53,995 nt of DNA from Bacilli bacterium. Lineage in GTDB: Bacteria > Bacillota_I > Bacilli_A > RF39 > UBA660. Every line of letters begins with the position of its first letter. Position 1 is the stretch's first letter. Below, piece after piece: positions 34,312 to 41,579 of the stretch. A program made the translations under genes and the position numbers. Below the pieces are notes generated by a model. That model had not been told where the DNA came from. It saw only the letters and a program-made list of their open reading frames with translations, and made no database searches. The stretch is taken from assembly GCA_017418945.1 (NCBI GenBank), contig JAFOMI010000013.1, positions 1 to 53,995 of the forward strand, in the 5' to 3' direction.

Positions 34312-35181
34312 ATGGATGCAAGTTTAATTAAAAAATTAAAAGATATGACTAATGCTGGTTTAATGGATTGTAAAAAAGCATTAGAAGCTAGCAATGAAAA
34401 TATTGATGAAGCAGTTAAATGGTTAAGAGAAAAAGGAATCAGTAAAGCTGCTAAAAAAGCTGATAGAATTGCAGCTGAAGGTTCTAGTATGGTTTTAGTT
34501 GATGGTAACAATGCTGTTATCGTTGAATTAAACTGTGAAACTGATTTCGTTTCTGCTAATGAAAAATTTAGATCATTATTAGAAAGAATTTCTAAAGCAA
34601 TTATTAATAGTGATGCTAAAACAGTTGAAGAAGCATTAGCTTTACCTTGTGAAGAAGGAACTGTTAATGATGATATTATTAACGTTACTGCTACAATGGG
34701 AGAAAAAATTAGTTTAAGAAGATTTACAAAAATTACTAAAAATGATAATGAAGTATTTGGTAGTTATATTCATATGGGTGGTAAAATATCTGCTTTATGT
34801 TTAGTAGAAGGAACAGATGAAACTGTTGCTAGTGATGTTGCTATGCATTTAGCTGCTATGAATCCTAAATATGTTAGTAGAGATTTAGTTCCAAGTGCTG
34901 AAATCGAAGAAGAAAGTAAAGTATTAAGAGAACAAGCTATTAATGAAGGAAAACCTGTTGAAATAGCTGAAAAAATGGTTCAAGGAAGAATTAATAAATA
35001 CTATAAAGATATAGTAATTACTGAACAAGAATTTGTTAAGAATCCTGATATGACTGTAGGAGCATTCTTAAGTAGTAATAATAGTACTTTAAAAGATATG
35101 GTTCGTTACGAAGTTGGAGAAGGAATCGAAAAGAAAGAAGAAAACTTTGCTGAAGAAGTAGCAAAACAAATAAATGGATAA
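34312..35181 (+). CDS. tsf: Elongation factor Ts
   Basis: 289 residues, start after AAAGGGA. The N-terminal UBA-like domain (IKKLKDMTNAGLMDCKKALE) and the EF-Tu contact motif KAADRIAAEG-like (KKADRIAAEGSS) are present, followed by NCETDFVSANEKF and the C-terminal module ending in GEGIEKKEENFAEEVAKQI. Recycles EF-Tu by GDP exchange. Operon with rpsB; a terminator follows directly, so frr is separate. Confidence 0.96.
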   Translation: MDASLIKKLKDMTNAGLMDCKKALEASNENIDEAVKWLREKGISKAAKKADRIAAEGSSMVLVDGNNAVIVELNCETDFVSANEKFRSLLERISKAIINSDAKTVEEALALPCEEGTVNDDIINVTATMGEKISLRRFTKITKNDNEVFGSYIHMGGKISALCLVEGTDETVASDVAMHLAAMNPKYVSRDLVPSAEIEEESKVLREQAINEGKPVEIAEKMVQGRINKYYKDIVITEQEFVKNPDMTVGAFLSSNNSTLKDMVRYEVGEGIEKKEENFAEEVAKQING

Positions 35182-35203
35182 GAGAAAGCAATTTCTCTTT
35201 TTT
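35180..35203 (+). terminator. Terminator after tsf
   Basis: AAGAGAAA/TTTCTCTT, loop GCAA, T tract. Confidence 0.88.
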
Positions 35204-35264
35204 CTTTATTGAAAATAATATGTTAATGTAGTAAAATTAATATAGTAATGAAAGGAAGATTTAA

Positions 35265-35807
35265 ATGGATGATATTTTATTAATGGCAGAAGAAGGAATG
35301 AATAAAGCTATTGAAACGCTTAATGATAGATTAACCAATATTAGAGCAGGAAGAGCAAATCCGTCTATGCTTGATAGTGTTAGAGTAGATTATTATGGTG
35401 CATTAACACCTCTTAATCAATTAGCAAATATTTCAGTACCAGAAGCAAGAAAGTTACAAATTAAACCTTTTGATAAATCAGCTCTTAATAATATTGAAAA
35501 GGGAATTTATGAAGCTAATTTAGGTTTAACTCCAAATAATACTGGAGAAGTAATTTTTATAACAATTCCAGAATTAACTGAAGATAGAAGAAAAGAATTA
35601 GTTAAACAAGCTAAAGGTATGGCTGAAGATGCTAGAATTGCGCTTAGAAAAGTTAGACAAGAAAGTAATGATGATATTAAAAAATTAGAAATTACTGAAG
35701 ATGAAGAAAAAAGAGGATTAAGTGAAATTCAAGATTTAATTAATAAATATAATAAAAAAGTTGATGAAATTTTAGAAGAAAAAGAAAAAGAATTAATGAC
35801 TATATAA
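35265..35807 (+). CDS. frr: Ribosome recycling factor
   Basis: 180 residues, normal length is about 185. NIRAGRANPSMLDSVRVDYY, GALTPLNQLANISVPEAR and the long coiled-coil arm ending DDIKKLEITEDEEKRGLSEI are typical. With EF-G it splits ribosomes after termination. In most Bacilli pyrH sits between tsf and frr; here only a terminator and a new promoter region lie there. GAAAGGAAG precedes the ATG. Confidence 0.96.
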   Translation: MDDILLMAEEGMNKAIETLNDRLTNIRAGRANPSMLDSVRVDYYGALTPLNQLANISVPEARKLQIKPFDKSALNNIEKGIYEANLGLTPNNTGEVIFITIPELTEDRRKELVKQAKGMAEDARIALRKVRQESNDDIKKLEITEDEEKRGLSEIQDLINKYNKKVDEILEEKEKELMTI

Positions 35808-35808
35808 T

Positions 35809-36435
35809 ATGAGAAAGAAATTATTAATATTTTTAATATTCTTAATTGTATTAATAGTTCTTTTTCTTATTAGAATATTATTTATAGATATGAGATTAGA
35901 AAAAACAATTAATAATACAATTAATAAAATAAATGATAATGATTATAAAATAGCATTAACTTTAAAGAATGAAGGACTAGTTTCACAAAAAATAAAATAT
36001 GAAGAACTTAAATATATTAATACTTATCAATTTATAAATAAAATATATACTAATGATACTTTAGAAAAAACAAATACATCTTATTATGATAATAATACTT
36101 ATTATTATAAAGTTAATAATAGTTTTAAAACTAAGGAAGTTAAAGATATAAATGAAATAAAAGATTTTAAAATAGATTTAAATAAGATATTTAATATGAA
36201 AACTTTTAAAAGAAGTTATAAGCATAATAATAAAACATATTATATTGTTAATATGAAGAGTAAAGATATATTTTCATTAATATATGGTAATAGTAATAAT
36301 AAAGATAATAGTGTTAAGGTAACTTTAGTTTGTGATGATTATAAGTTAGAAAAAATAAGTTTTAAAGACGAAGATATAAAAGTAAATTTAAAAATAGAAT
36401 TTACTTTGCAGGAAATATCTTTGCCAAATAATTAG
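35809..36435 (+). CDS. Membrane-anchored protein of unknown function
   Basis: 208 residues: a strong N-terminal membrane segment (about 5-27), then a polar, Asn/Lys/Tyr-rich domain with beta-like segments (YYYKVNNSFKTKEV, YYIVNMKSKDIF, VKVTLVCDDYKLEKISF) that would face outward. It starts one base after the frr stop with no clear ribosome site of its own, so translation is probably coupled. The fold recalls anchored lipoprotein-like DUF proteins, but I cannot assign it. Confidence 0.65.
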   Translation: MRKKLLIFLIFLIVLIVLFLIRILFIDMRLEKTINNTINKINDNDYKIALTLKNEGLVSQKIKYEELKYINTYQFINKIYTNDTLEKTNTSYYDNNTYYYKVNNSFKTKEVKDINEIKDFKIDLNKIFNMKTFKRSYKHNNKTYYIVNMKSKDIFSLIYGNSNNKDNSVKVTLVCDDYKLEKISFKDEDIKVNLKIEFTLQEISLPNN

Positions 36436-36457
36436 TGCATTATATGCACTTTTTTTA
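36434..36457 (+). terminator. Terminator after the frr unit
   Basis: AGTGCAT-TAT-ATGCACT followed by TTTTTTT, overlapping the stop codon. Confidence 0.9.
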
Positions 36458-36492
36458 TTTACTTGCATATTATTATATCAGGGAGTGATATA

Positions 36493-37023
36493 ATGTCTAG
36501 ATATAGAGAAATTGTTACGAAAGCAGTTATCGGAAAAGGGAAAAAGTATTTTAAAAATAAGTATTCTATAGAAAGTGATATAATACCATCTACTATATTA
36601 GGATGCTGGATTATTAATAATAGATTTAATGGAAAGTTATTAAATGATAATGCTGTTGTAGATGGATCTTTTGATGTAAATATATGGTATTCTTCAGATA
36701 ATAATACTAAAACAAATGTTATCAATAAGAAAATTAATTATACAGAAGAAATAAATGTAAAATCTAAAATAGATGCTGATTTAGAATCATCTGAAATAAT
36801 AGTAAAGTCTTTAAAACAACCAGAATGTGTTAATGTATCTATTGATGGAAATAGAATAGAATTTGAAATAGAAAAAGAATTAGGAATTGAAGTAGTGGGA
36901 GATACTAAAGTTAAAATATTAACTGAAGATGATGAAGATGATTGGCAATTATTTGATGAAAAGATGGATGAAAATATAAATAATGAAATTGATAACGAAG
37001 TAAAAGAAGATTTTATAAATTAA
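36493..37023 (+). CDS. cotE: CotE-family outer spore coat protein
   Basis: 176 residues from ATG 36493 (GGGAGTGA upstream). The blocks MSRYREIVTKAVIGKGKKYF, IIPSTILGCWIINNRFNGK, DGSFDVNIWYSSDNNTKTNV and IIVKSLKQPECVNVSI align in order with Bacillus CotE, the protein that directs outer coat assembly on the forespore; the acidic tail (EDDEDDWQLFDEKMDE) is also CotE-like. It stands alone between terminators. CATATTAT at 36466-36473 resembles a SigE -10, but no matching -35 is evident. Its presence suggests this lineage makes, or once made, endospores. Confidence 0.88.
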   Translation: MSRYREIVTKAVIGKGKKYFKNKYSIESDIIPSTILGCWIINNRFNGKLLNDNAVVDGSFDVNIWYSSDNNTKTNVINKKINYTEEINVKSKIDADLESSEIIVKSLKQPECVNVSIDGNRIEFEIEKELGIEVVGDTKVKILTEDDEDDWQLFDEKMDENINNEIDNEVKEDFIN

Positions 37024-37025
37024 TG

Positions 37026-37065
37026 TATAATGTCAACATAAAAGGTTGACATTATATTTTTTTTG
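37026..37065 (+). terminator. Terminator after cotE, 3' arm doubles as rpsP -35
   Basis: Twelve-base perfect arms TATAATGTCAAC/GTTGACATTATA with a seven-base loop and TTTTTTTT. Confidence 0.9.
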
Positions 37066-37074
37066 TAGTATATT
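37046..37074 (+). promoter_or_regulatory. rpsP promoter nested in the cotE terminator
   Basis: TTGACA (37046-37051) lies in the terminator's 3' arm; 17 bases later is TATATT (37069-37074). The rpsP ATG is 28 bases further. Confidence 0.75.
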
Positions 37075-37101
37075 ATATTTAGTTTTTAAAGGAGGGATAT
37101 C

Positions 37102-37368
37102 ATGGCTGTTAAGATTAGATTAAAAAGAATGGGTGCTAAAAAAAGACCTTTTTATAGAATAGTAGCTGCTGATTCAAGAAGTCCAAGAGATGGAAAATTT
37201 ATTGAAAATTTAGGAACTTATAATCCATTAGATGGATCAATAGATGTTAAAGAAGAAGCAACTTTAAAATGGTTAGCAAATGGAGCTATTCCTACTGACA
37301 CTGCTAGAACTGCTTTATCTAAAGCTGGTGTTATGGAAAAATTTGCTTCATCAAAGAGAGGTAAATAA
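37102..37368 (+). CDS. rpsP: Ribosomal protein S16
   Basis: 88 residues, start after [44 protein letters not shown] and [14 protein letters not shown] are the standard S16 pattern. Followed two bases later by khpA, the usual arrangement in Firmicutes; ffh, rimM and trmD, which often accompany it, are not here. Confidence 0.97.
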   Translation: MAVKIRLKRMGAKKRPFYRIVAADSRSPRDGKFIENLGTYNPLDGSIDVKEEATLKWLANGAIPTDTARTALSKAGVMEKFASSKRGK

Positions 37369-37370
37369 TT

Positions 37371-37616
37371 ATGTCTTTAGTTGATTTAACATTAATGATT
37401 GTAAAATCTTTAGTTAAAGATGAAGAATCTGTAAGTGTAAAAGAATTTGAAACTGGAGATAATGAAGTTACTATTGAAATAGTAGTTAGTGAAGAAGAAG
37501 CTGGAAGTTTAATTGGAAAATCTGGAAAGATTATTAATTCTATTAGAACTATTCTTCAAGCTAGTTCATATTTAAAAGATAATAAAAAAATAAAAGTTAA
37601 CATTACAAGTATTTAA
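37371..37616 (+). CDS. khpA: KH-domain RNA-binding protein KhpA
   Basis: 81 residues. A single KH domain with the GxxG loop in EAGSLIGKSGKIINSIRTIL. KhpA pairs with KhpB/Jag in RNA regulation linked to cell elongation in Gram-positive bacteria. It lacks a strong ribosome site, so coupling to rpsP is likely. The stop codon lies within its terminator. Confidence 0.92.
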   Translation: MSLVDLTLMIVKSLVKDEESVSVKEFETGDNEVTIEIVVSEEEAGSLIGKSGKIINSIRTILQASSYLKDNKKIKVNITSI

Positions 37617-37630
37617 TGTTAACTTTTTTT
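37592..37630 (+). terminator. Terminator of rpsP-khpA
   Basis: Thirteen-base arms AAAAGTTAACATT/AATGTTAACTTTT, ten-base loop, T tract. Confidence 0.88.
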
Positions 37631-37689
37631 AATTTGCTTTTTTTTTAATACTATGATAAACTATTAAGTCAAGTTTGAGGGGTGTTTTA

Positions 37690-38349
37690 ATGAATAATAA
37701 TAAATTATATAGATTTATTATAGGAATGGTGTTTTTAATCTCTTTAGTAGCGTTTTTTATGTATATAAGAACATATTTATCTATAAAGGGATTATCAAGA
37801 ATAGGAGTTTCATCAATTTTAGAAATATCTTTAGTTAGATATAGAAATATTGGTGTATTTTGTTTAATACTTGGATTCTTTTTAATGTTTTTAAATTCAT
37901 TATTCTCATATATAAATCTTAATAGAAATTATTATGTTAAAAATGATAGAGTATTAGATAGAATATCTAATAATACTTATGAAAGTAGTGTAACTAGTTC
38001 ATTTGATGAAAATAATATTATTAATAGTTTATTAAAAGATAAAACATTAAAAGTAGTATTTTATAATTCAAATTTAAAAGATAAAATTGTAAAATTTAAA
38101 GAATATGATAAAAAGAATAATAAAATTGAATTCTATGATTTATCTAATGATGATATCTATAAAGAAGAGAGAGTAGTTAATACTTCTAAAAGTATTATTT
38201 CTCCAATTAAATTTGTTTTAAATTTAATAGTGATACTTTTATGTATAATATTAATATTATTATGTATTAATAAAATATCACTTAGAAATAAAACTATTAA
38301 AAATAATTTTAATATTAATACAATAGAAAAAAATATTAACTTACGTTAA
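37690..38349 (+). CDS. Membrane protein of unknown function
   Basis: 219 residues from ATG 37690 (GAGGGGTG upstream). Three membrane segments: about residues 7-26, 49-71 and 170-191 of this start, with a polar domain of some 95 residues between the second and third (YYVKNDRVLDRISNNTYESS, VVFYNSNLKDKIVKFKEYDK). Promoter with extended -10 TGaTAAACT near 37654-37662. Not recognised. Confidence 0.65.
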   Translation: MNNNKLYRFIIGMVFLISLVAFFMYIRTYLSIKGLSRIGVSSILEISLVRYRNIGVFCLILGFFLMFLNSLFSYINLNRNYYVKNDRVLDRISNNTYESSVTSSFDENNIINSLLKDKTLKVVFYNSNLKDKIVKFKEYDKKNNKIEFYDLSNDDIYKEERVVNTSKSIISPIKFVLNLIVILLCIILILLCINKISLRNKTIKNNFNINTIEKNINLR

Positions 38350-38360
38350 TATTTTTTATT
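38329..38360 (+). terminator. Bidirectional terminator
   Basis: AAAATATTAAC/GTTAATATTTT with TTAC loop serves the converging genes at 37690 (+) and 38356 (-). Confidence 0.85.
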
Positions 38361-38997
38361 TTACATTACTATAAGCTAATTCATCTAGTTTATAATCTTC
38401 TTCTTTAAATTTAAAGTCTTTATCTTTACTTAGTATTAATTCTTTAATTAAAAATGAACAAAATTTTGGATTTCTTACTAATATTGGACCAATAATATAA
38501 GTTCCATAAAAATTATTAATATTTATAATACTATCATCATAAGATAATATATTTCCTATATGATTTTCAAATCCTATTATATCTTCATCAATTAAATTTG
38601 TTTTAATTCTAATATCTTTAACTATTCTATCTTGATGCATTGAAACATAATCATATGCACCTAGAGTTTTTATTTTTTTATCTGCAATTATATAGTTACC
38701 AAATAATTCAACTGAATTACCTGTGCTTAAAATGAATCCATTATTATTAACATAATTAATTAATGCTTTTTCATCTTTTTTTAAATCTTCAAGCGCTACT
38801 AATAAATTATCTTCTGTACCACTACCAATATATAGAATATCAACATCACTAAAATCTTTTTTATCGTTAACGCTCATATATTTTATTACAGTATCTATTC
38901 CTTGTTCATTTAAATGATATTTAAGAGTTTTAATATTTCCAGAATCTCCATATAAGTTAAGTAAATCATGGTATAAATATCCAATTGTTATTTTCAT
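38356..38997 (-). CDS. GatD-like glutaminase homologue lacking catalytic Cys and His
   Basis: 213 residues. It aligns end to end with GatD, the glutamine amidotransferase partner of MurT that amidates lipid II: LNLYGDSGNIKTLKYHL, DVDILYIGSGTEDN, GFENHIGN and GTYIIGPILVRNP. But the nucleophile elbow, normally ICGGYQ.LG, reads STGNSVELFG, so Gly93 stands where Cys is required, and GTYLHGP reads GTYIIGP, so Ile169 replaces the catalytic His. Glutamine hydrolysis by the usual route looks impossible. The ATG overlaps the MurT-like stop (ATGA), with AAGGAGGA upstream, so the pair is still co-translated. Possibly a pseudoenzyme subunit or a new ligase partner. Confidence 0.85.
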   Translation of the reverse strand: MKITIGYLYHDLLNLYGDSGNIKTLKYHLNEQGIDTVIKYMSVNDKKDFSDVDILYIGSGTEDNLLVALEDLKKDEKALINYVNNNGFILSTGNSVELFGNYIIADKKIKTLGAYDYVSMHQDRIVKDIRIKTNLIDEDIIGFENHIGNILSYDDSIININNFYGTYIIGPILVRNPKFCSFLIKELILSKDKDFKFKEEDYKLDELAYSNVK

Positions 38998-40316
38998 TTT
39001 GTTTCCTCCTTAACTTTTTCGATAAATGGTTTTACATAGTCAAAATTTAAAACTGCATAAACATTACCACTTGTTTTATTTTCAATTGTTTCTTTAATAT
39101 TTTGTAAGTCATCAAGTATTATTAATTTATCTTCTTTTATATTTGCGTATTTTAATCTTGTTGCAAAGTCATATGCATAAGGTCCAGCACAAATAATTTT
39201 ATCAATTGATTTATCATCTAATAATTCAAAATAGATATCATATAGCCAAGATAAATCAAAATGTTTATATCTTCTACTTATTTGTCTTAAACCAAGAACT
39301 ATAGTCTTTTTTTCTTTATCCATTGCAGTATAAATTAAGGATAGATTATAAGTTGCATTATTTTCAGCTTTACAATTTAAAATAGTGTATTTTCTATTAT
39401 TTATTTCAAATTCATTAAATATTTTTTGATTAATAGATGAATTATTTATTGTATCTATAATTTTGTCTTCATTTAATTCTAATACTTTACTTATTGTATA
39501 AGTAGAAATAATATTATATAGATTAAATAAAATATAATTATTTACTTTTATTTTAGTTTTTTTGTTAATTGTTATTTCATTATTGTTATAATCTACTTTA
39601 GTAATAGAGTAGGAGATATTATCTCTTTTAAAATCACAATTACTGCATTTATAATTTCCAACACTTCCATAATGATAGTATTCAAATTCTAATTTATTAT
39701 GACATTTAGGACAATATTCATAATCTTTAATATCATTCATTTCTTTATAACTATATTTTGTTTTTTCAATTCCATAATAAGTTATATTTCCAGTATGTAT
39801 TAGACTAAATTTTTTTAGTATTGGATCATCTCCATTAAGAATTAAATGAGTATCTTTATGAATACCTTTTAATATTTCATTATAAACTATATCAAATGAA
39901 CCTTGTCTTGGAGGTTGATCTCTTGTAATATTATTAATCATTAAGTATTTAGGTTTAATGTGTTTAGATACAAATTTAAGATATCTTTCATCAACTTCTA
40001 ACAAAAGTGCATCCGCATTTAATTTTTTTCCTTTAACATTGTTAATAACCGTAGTACAAACTCCATAAATTAGGTTAGAACCTTCTTCATTAGTACATAC
40101 TTTTAATCCATTGTTTTCTAATATTTCTTTAAGTAACTTAACAGTACTTCCTTTACCAGTAGATCCTGTTACCATAATAACAAGTTCTGGATATTTGATT
40201 TTCTTTAAGTAGTTTGGAAATAATTTTAATATAACTTCACCTGGGAAAGAAGATGCATTAAATTTAAATAATTTTTCTACTTTAATAATTGTTTTACCTA
40301 TAAGTGTTCCTATCAT
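38994..40316 (-). CDS. MurT-like Mur ligase homologue with altered active site
   Basis: 440 residues from ATG 40316 (GGTGAT four bases upstream). Homologous to MurT, the ligase half of the MurT-GatD lipid II amidating complex: NEEGSNLIYGV, LLLEVDERYLKFVSKHIKP, LILNGDDPIL, four zinc Cys (202, 205, 224, 227 in CPKC and CSNC) and DLSWLYDIYFELL. Departures: the P-loop GTNGKTTT reads GSTGKGST (the Thr after Lys55 is Gly56), FFRDQMDRFGE reads ITRDQPPRQGS, AKNPAGxN reads CKAENNATYN, and NDNxADGRDxSW reads RQISRRYKHFDLSW. The zinc ribbon and the fold are kept while nucleotide-site residues change. Confidence 0.82.
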   Translation of the reverse strand: MIGTLIGKTIIKVEKLFKFNASSFPGEVILKLFPNYLKKIKYPELVIMVTGSTGKGSTVKLLKEILENNGLKVCTNEEGSNLIYGVCTTVINNVKGKKLNADALLLEVDERYLKFVSKHIKPKYLMINNITRDQPPRQGSFDIVYNEILKGIHKDTHLILNGDDPILKKFSLIHTGNITYYGIEKTKYSYKEMNDIKDYEYCPKCHNKLEFEYYHYGSVGNYKCSNCDFKRDNISYSITKVDYNNNEITINKKTKIKVNNYILFNLYNIISTYTISKVLELNEDKIIDTINNSSINQKIFNEFEINNRKYTILNCKAENNATYNLSLIYTAMDKEKKTIVLGLRQISRRYKHFDLSWLYDIYFELLDDKSIDKIICAGPYAYDFATRLKYANIKEDKLIILDDLQNIKETIENKTSGNVYAVLNFDYVKPFIEKVKEETK

Positions 40317-40351
40317 TTTTATCACCAATATTATTATATCATTATTTTTAT

Positions 40352-40729
40352 TTAGATTAAAGTATTTTGTATATCACTAGAATTTAATGTATTTTCTTTT
40401 TTATTTAGATAGGATACATATAAAACAAGAAGGGAAGTGATAATAGTTAAGATACTACTTATAAGTAATATTCCTGATTTATATTTTTCTCTATTTGTTT
40501 CTGTTTTTAAATAATTATTTATCGCAACATAAAATGATATTAAAACCGCAACTAAAAATAATAATCTATTATTAAAAGATATATTTAATGCATCATCTTT
40601 AGTATAAAAACCATTTTTATCTTCACTTTTTAGTTTTTCATCATATGTTATTGATAATGAAATAAAAGTGGCGATAATAAATAAACAAGTTGAAATAATT
40701 TGTAAATCGATATTCTCATTTTTTCTCAT
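40352..40729 (-). CDS. Small membrane protein, paralogue of the gene at 17935-18312
   Basis: 125 residues with three or four hydrophobic stretches (about 9-25, 52-70, 86-107). Family not recognised. It has the same length and layout as the 17935 protein, and the block REKYKSGILLISSILTIITS parallels ERKEKVILSFLGSLLIFISG there. The start has no ribosome site; ATATATTTAAAT directly precedes the ATG and matches the other gene in 11 of 12 positions. It lies between the MurT-like gene and divergent yebC. Confidence 0.62.
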   Translation of the reverse strand: MRKNENIDLQIISTCLFIIATFISLSITYDEKLKSEDKNGFYTKDDALNISFNNRLLFLVAVLISFYVAINNYLKTETNREKYKSGILLISSILTIITSLLVLYVSYLNKKENTLNSSDIQNTLI

Positions 40730-40802
40730 ATTTAAATATATTAAAATTATTGTTTTTTTTTAACTAATATAGTAAAATATTATTCGTAAAAGGGTGATTA
40801 TT

Positions 40803-41513
40803 ATGGGAAGAGCTTATGAAGTAAGAAAAGCTGCTATTCAAAAAAATGGTGCAGCTAAGGCAAAAATTTATTCAAATTTTGCAAAAGAAATATATATTGC
40901 AGCTAAATCAGGTGGAACTAATTTAGAATCAAATGATAAATTAAAAAGTTTAGTTGAAAAGGCTAAAAAGAATCAAGTTCCAAGTGATATTATTAATAGA
41001 GCAATAGATAAAGTAAATAGTGGTGTTGATGAAAGTTATCAATCATTAAGATATGAAGGTTTTGGTCCAGGAGCATCAACTGTTATTGTTGATTGTTTAA
41101 CTGATAATGTTAATAGAACTGTTGGACTTGTAAGACCAGCTTTTACTAAATGTAATGGTAAATTAGGTGTTACAAATTCTGTTTCACATTTTTATGAAAA
41201 CTTAGCTATTTTTAGTGTTAAAGGTTCTAATGAAGAAGAAGTATTTGAAGTATTAATGAATGAAGGGTTAGATGTTAAAGATATAGAAACAGATAATGAT
41301 GAAGTAGTTATTACTGCAGATGCAAAAGAATACAATAATGTAAAAAAAGCATTAGTTAAAGCAAACTTAGAAATAGATTTAGATGAAGTTAGTATGGTAG
41401 CTATTGATAAAGTTTCTCTTGAAGGAGAAGATTTAGAATTATTTAACAAATTAATGAATATGTTAGATGAAATAGAAGATGTACAAAACGTTTATCATAA
41501 TGTTGAATTATAA
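40803..41513 (+). CDS. YebC/PmpR-family protein
   Basis: 236 residues from ATG 40803 (AAGGGTGAT upstream). MGRAYEVRKAAIQKNGAAKA, the lysine-rich IYSNFAKEIYIAAKSGG, YEGFGPGASTVIVDCLTDN and NRTVGLVRPAFTK are diagnostic. YebC proteins were named as transcription regulators and are now also linked to relief of ribosome stalling (some members at proline runs). Single-gene unit with terminator. Confidence 0.95.
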   Translation: MGRAYEVRKAAIQKNGAAKAKIYSNFAKEIYIAAKSGGTNLESNDKLKSLVEKAKKNQVPSDIINRAIDKVNSGVDESYQSLRYEGFGPGASTVIVDCLTDNVNRTVGLVRPAFTKCNGKLGVTNSVSHFYENLAIFSVKGSNEEEVFEVLMNEGLDVKDIETDNDEVVITADAKEYNNVKKALVKANLEIDLDEVSMVAIDKVSLEGEDLELFNKLMNMLDEIEDVQNVYHNVEL

Positions 41514-41536
41514 AAGACTTTTTTTGAAGTCTTTTT
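41512..41536 (+). terminator. Terminator after yebC
   Basis: AAAAGACTT/AAGTCTTTT with T-rich loop and tail. Confidence 0.85.
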
Positions 41537-41579
41537 CTTTTTTATAAAATGTGATATTATAAATATAGAGGATATGCTT

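Noticed and set aside
36446-36473. SigE-type promoter for cotE
   Set aside because: The -10-like CATATTAT is present but no -35 of the right kind lies 14-15 bases upstream.
36485-36495. TGATATAATG over the cotE start as its promoter
   Set aside because: It would start transcription inside the gene, and GGGAGTGA before the ATG is a good ribosome site; chance in AT-rich DNA.
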